This document shows, in pieces, positions 61,129-64,000 of a stretch of DNA of 64,000 nt (within the stretch, counting starts at the first letter, position 1; each line of letters begins with the position of its first letter). The DNA is from Bacteroidales bacterium. Its GTDB lineage: Bacteria > Bacteroidota > Bacteroidia > Bacteroidales > Muribaculaceae. A program made the position numbers and the translations under genes. The DNA is taken from assembly GCA_014800535.1 (NCBI GenBank), contig JAAVFW010000011.1, positions 43,808-107,807 of the forward strand. The letters run 5' to 3'. The notes under the pieces are model-generated. The model was not told the origin of the DNA and did not search any database. It saw only the letters and a program-made list of their open reading frames with translations.

Positions 61129-64000
61129 ATGAAGATAAAAAATAGCAAAACAGCTCTAAAACTGGTGGTAGTATTTCTACTGACCATACTCGGTTTTTCT
61201 GAGGAAAGCGTATCGGCTGCAGTCTCAGCCGTATCGAACTCTTCTTTCTCGACGTCATTAATGGTCAATGCCTCATCGTCGGCACGAAAGAAATCGTCAG
61301 GACGTCGCTCAAAAAGCAGTCGCAACAAAAGCGGAAACCGTAGGAAATCGACAGGAAAGAGGAGTTCATCGGCTCAAAAAAAGAGCTCTACCCGCACAAC
61401 AGTCAAAAAGGCTGCGCCCGCACCGGTGGTGGAATATCCTCAGAATGACTCTCTGACTTTGCGTATTAATCAGGCTGTAATTGCCGGGATTCCGCAAAAT
61501 CAGAATCCCGGCGGACTTCGTGTCAATAGTGTTCGGCCGGATGCCCGGCTGAAGACAGCGAAGGTGAGTCTTAACGAAAACTTCACATACCTCCCCGTCA
61601 CTCAGGAGCTGATTAACGAAATGACACGCACTGTCAGAAGGGCTTTGCCGGACTCTATTTCAGACTATGGAGTGATGCTGAGTGTCGGAAATAAGAATCT
61701 TGCTTATTATATCAACCGTATTGATAAACTTCCTGCGGCAGCCCGTGTCAATGTTCCGTTTGTAGTAGAGACAGACCCTCTTACCGACCCTCATAAGGGG
61801 ATGAAAAATGACATTGTAGCTCTGTGGCACAGCCACGGCCGATATTATAAACCGTCGGCAGCAGGCTGGATGTGGCAACGTCCTCTCTTGTTTGAGACTA
61901 TTGAGGATATTTACACAATGGGATATATTCTCCCATACGTTGTGCCGATGCTTGAGAATGCCGGTGCATACGTGCTGTTGCCCCGCGAAAGAGACATAAA
62001 TAAAAACGAAATTATCATCGACAACGACACCAACGAAGGTGGACAACTGTTCTCGCAAACCACTTATCGGGAAATGAACGGTACGAATAAGTGGCAGACC
62101 GGCGAGGGTGAGGGTTTCATCTATGACCTTCCTGACTTTCGCGACACAGAGAATCCATTTGAAAACGGAACTTATCGTCAGGCGGTGACGGTGAAGGATA
62201 ATAACGGCAAATCGGTGGCAGGATGGTATGGCGACATACCTGAAGAGGGTGAATATGCCGTTTATGTCAGTTATAAGACTCTCCCTAACTCGACAGATGA
62301 TGCCCGTTATACTGTTTATTATTCCGGTGGCTCAAAGGAGTTTAAGGTTAATCAGACAATGGGTGGTGGAACATGGATTTATCTTGGGACTTTCCCCTTT
62401 GAAGCCGGTTACAGTGATTCAGAGCCTCTTGTAACGCTGACTAATCAGAGTCACACGGCAGGAAAGGTGGTGACGGCTGATGCTGTGAAGATAGGTGGAG
62501 GTATGGGTAATATTGCCAGATCTCCCCGTCGCTCCGATATTTATTATGACCCCTCCACACCTGATTCCGCTCCGTCTTACGCATCCTCATCAAATGCAAA
62601 AGTCATGGCGTCGGCCGATGATGAGGATAATGATGAAGATGATGAGGATGAAGATGGTGATGATGAAGGCACAGATGACACCGGCACGACTCCCGCTTCT
62701 GACTTTTATAAGGTCTCGGAGCCGCAGCGACACGGTCCTGCTCCTGTTTTCAAAACCTCCGGTTACCCGCGTTATCTCGAAGGAGCCCGCTATTGGCTTC
62801 ACTGGGCAGGCTTCCCGGAAGATGTTTATTCACCTTATCATGGCTCCGACGACTATAAGGATGACTATACTTCAAGAGGAAAATGGGTGAATTATCTTGC
62901 AGGCGGTTCAAGAGTTTTACCCGGACGAAAGGGGTTGAATATCCCTGTCGATGTTGCAATGGCTCTTCACAGTGATGCCGGAAAGAAGAGCGACGACAGT
63001 TTTGTGGGTACACTCGGAATCTATTTCACAAATAACGGCGATTCCTATACCGACGGAACAGCACGCATAAATTCACGAATGTTGGCCGACCTCCTTCTTC
63101 GACAGATTACGGGAGACATCCGACAGACCTACGAGCCGCGATGGACCCGCCGCTCAATGTGGGATAAGAGTTATGTGGAGGCCCGTGTGCCGGAAGTGCC
63201 CACTGCGCTTATCGAACTTTTGAGCCATCAGAATTTTGCAGATATGCAATATGGACTTGACCCCGGATTCAGATTCACTGTCGGCAGAGCTATCTATAAA
63301 GCTCTTGCGCGCTTTGTTGCTCAACGAAAGGATCGCGAGGTGGTCATTCAGCCTCTTCCCGTCAAGGATTTCATGATTGAACGCGAGAAGAAGAATCACT
63401 ATAAACTCAGTTGGAGTCCGACGCCTGACCCTCTGGAGCCAACTGCCATGCCCACGAAGTATATTATAATGGAGAGAAGTGGTGATGAACTCGGATTCCA
63501 CAAAATCGGAGAGACTCATTCAACCCATTATAATGTGAAGACAACCGACCATGATATCCACAGTTTCCGTGTGATAGCAGTCAACGACGGGGGCATATCG
63601 TTCCCATCGGAAACGCTCGCTTTCAGAGAAGGAGAAAACGACCGGAAGCAGGTGCTCGTCATCAACGGGTTTGACAGAGTCAGCGGTCCGGGTCATTTCA
63701 GCGACGACGGACGTGCCGGGTTCGATTCGGAGAATGATTTCGGAGTGCCCTACATACGCGACATCTCTTTCTCCGGTCATCAGACGGAATTCCGTCGTGG
63801 CGCAGGTGAAAGTTTCGGACGCAGCTCAAGCAGCTATGCCGACAAGGTGATTGCCGGAAACACATTCGACTATCCTGCTATCCACGGCCGTTCGATTGCA
63901 GCCTCAGGATATGGTTTCGTATCTGCCTCGGCCTCGGCTGTCGAAAAAGGTGAAGTGAAATTGTCGGATTTCAAAAACATCGACCTCATACTCGGCAAAC
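61129..64000 (+). CDS. large exported Golvesin/amidase-type cell-wall protein, 3' end outside the window
   Basis: The frame is open from 61129 to the window end (957 codons), so the C-terminus is missing. A signal peptide (ALKLVVVFLLTILGFSEE) is followed by a strongly basic Ser/Lys/Arg stretch at about residues 50-95. Next comes VALWHSHGRYY, which looks like the first zinc-ligand site of an N-acetylmuramoyl-L-alanine amidase. A Golvesin-like beta domain follows (AGWYGDIPEEGEYAVYVSYK), then an acidic Asp/Glu linker at about residue 500. The amidase continues with VAMALHSDAG and ALIELLSHQNFADM, and a fibronectin-like region ends the visible part. It probably cleaves or remodels peptidoglycan in the periplasm; the AmpG and SpoIID neighbours support that. 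Confidence 0.8.
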   Translation, partial: MKIKNSKTALKLVVVFLLTILGFSEESVSAAVSAVSNSSFSTSLMVNASSSARKKSSGRRSKSSRNKSGNRRKSTGKRSSSAQKKSSTRTTVKKAAPAPVVEYPQNDSLTLRINQAVIAGIPQNQNPGGLRVNSVRPDARLKTAKVSLNENFTYLPVTQELINEMTRTVRRALPDSISDYGVMLSVGNKNLAYYINRIDKLPAAARVNVPFVVETDPLTDPHKGMKNDIVALWHSHGRYYKPSAAGWMWQRPLLFETIEDIYTMGYILPYVVPMLENAGAYVLLPRERDINKNEIIIDNDTNEGGQLFSQTTYREMNGTNKWQTGEGEGFIYDLPDFRDTENPFENGTYRQAVTVKDNNGKSVAGWYGDIPEEGEYAVYVSYKTLPNSTDDARYTVYYSGGSKEFKVNQTMGGGTWIYLGTFPFEAGYSDSEPLVTLTNQSHTAGKVVTADAVKIGGGMGNIARSPRRSDIYYDPSTPDSAPSYASSSNAKVMASADDEDNDEDDEDEDGDDEGTDDTGTTPASDFYKVSEPQRHGPAPVFKTSGYPRYLEGARYWLHWAGFPEDVYSPYHGSDDYKDDYTSRGKWVNYLAGGSRVLPGRKGLNIPVDVAMALHSDAGKKSDDSFVGTLGIYFTNNGDSYTDGTARINSRMLADLLLRQITGDIRQTYEPRWTRRSMWDKSYVEARVPEVPTALIELLSHQNFADMQYGLDPGFRFTVGRAIYKALARFVAQRKDREVVIQPLPVKDFMIEREKKNHYKLSWSPTPDPLEPTAMPTKYIIMERSGDELGFHKIGETHSTHYNVKTTDHDIHSFRVIAVNDGGISFPSETLAFREGENDRKQVLVINGFDRVSGPGHFSDDGRAGFDSENDFGVPYIRDISFSGHQTEFRRGAGESFGRSSSSYADKVIAGNTFDYPAIHGRSIAASGYGFVSASASAVEKGEVKLSDFKNIDLILGK

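Noticed and set aside
1-64000. tRNA or rRNA genes
   Set aside because: The gaps between genes were read for cloverleaf-like patterns and none was found.

Overview
This window looks like a chromosomal segment of a gut Bacteroidales bacterium, most likely Muribaculaceae-like. The grounds are direct. Many promoters fit the Bacteroidota pattern (TTTG, 18-20 nt, TAnnTTTG) and Shine-Dalgarno sequences are mostly absent. The gene content is also typical: meso-diaminopimelate dehydrogenase, a fused DAHP synthase/chorismate mutase, B12-dependent NrdJ, a GH77 enzyme with starch-binding modules, OstA-like and SurA-like envelope proteins, DUF5063 and DUF1015 proteins, and BspA-type leucine-rich-repeat surface proteins. 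The family assignment is inference; no rRNA or tRNA gene was seen.

Layout. 1-3.5 kb: the 3' part of a class A penicillin-binding protein and a biotin-dependent carboxyltransferase. 3.7-8.6 kb (mostly minus): L31, a retropepsin-like protease, a small outer-membrane-type protein, a thioredoxin-fold protein without its CxxC and an AspT/YidE-type transporter. 8.8-13.7 kb: ddh, the yicC-gmk-nadD operon and a phosphohexomutase. 13.9-16.3 kb: first copy of a two-gene cassette (TIM-barrel glycosidase-like protein plus LRR/Ig-like lipoprotein). 16.3-22.5 kb: flavin reductase, DUF5063, M18 aminopeptidase, trigger factor, clpP-clpX. 22.6-35.4 kb: recQ, three SurA-like envelope chaperone genes, an OstA-like gene, mutL and a second recQ. 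35.4-43.6 kb (mostly minus): malQ, nrdJ, a plus-strand nitroreductase, DUF1015 and a Fur/PerR regulator. 44-49 kb: rubredoxin, an EamA exporter with an AraC regulator, DAHP synthase/chorismate mutase and a C1 peptidase. 49-53.2 kb: a dinD remnant followed by the second copy of the cassette. 53.3-57 kb: the thrS-infC-rpmI-rplT translation operon. 57-64 kb: a Cys/Lys-rich periplasmic protein, then a wall-recycling group (AmpG-like transporter, SpoIID/LytB protein, large Golvesin/amidase-type protein running off the end).

Most of the window is housekeeping: wall synthesis and recycling, envelope protein folding, proteolysis, DNA repair and translation. Two things stand out. One is the duplicated A+T-rich cassette pairing a signal-peptide-less TIM-barrel protein with an exported LRR/Ig-like protein, which uses a different export or anchoring route in each copy. 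The other is a palindromic element of about 167 bp between the Fur/PerR gene and rubredoxin. Its terminal motif recurs near the nitroreductase, the EamA gene and DAHP synthase, which suggests either a miniature mobile element or a shared regulatory leader.
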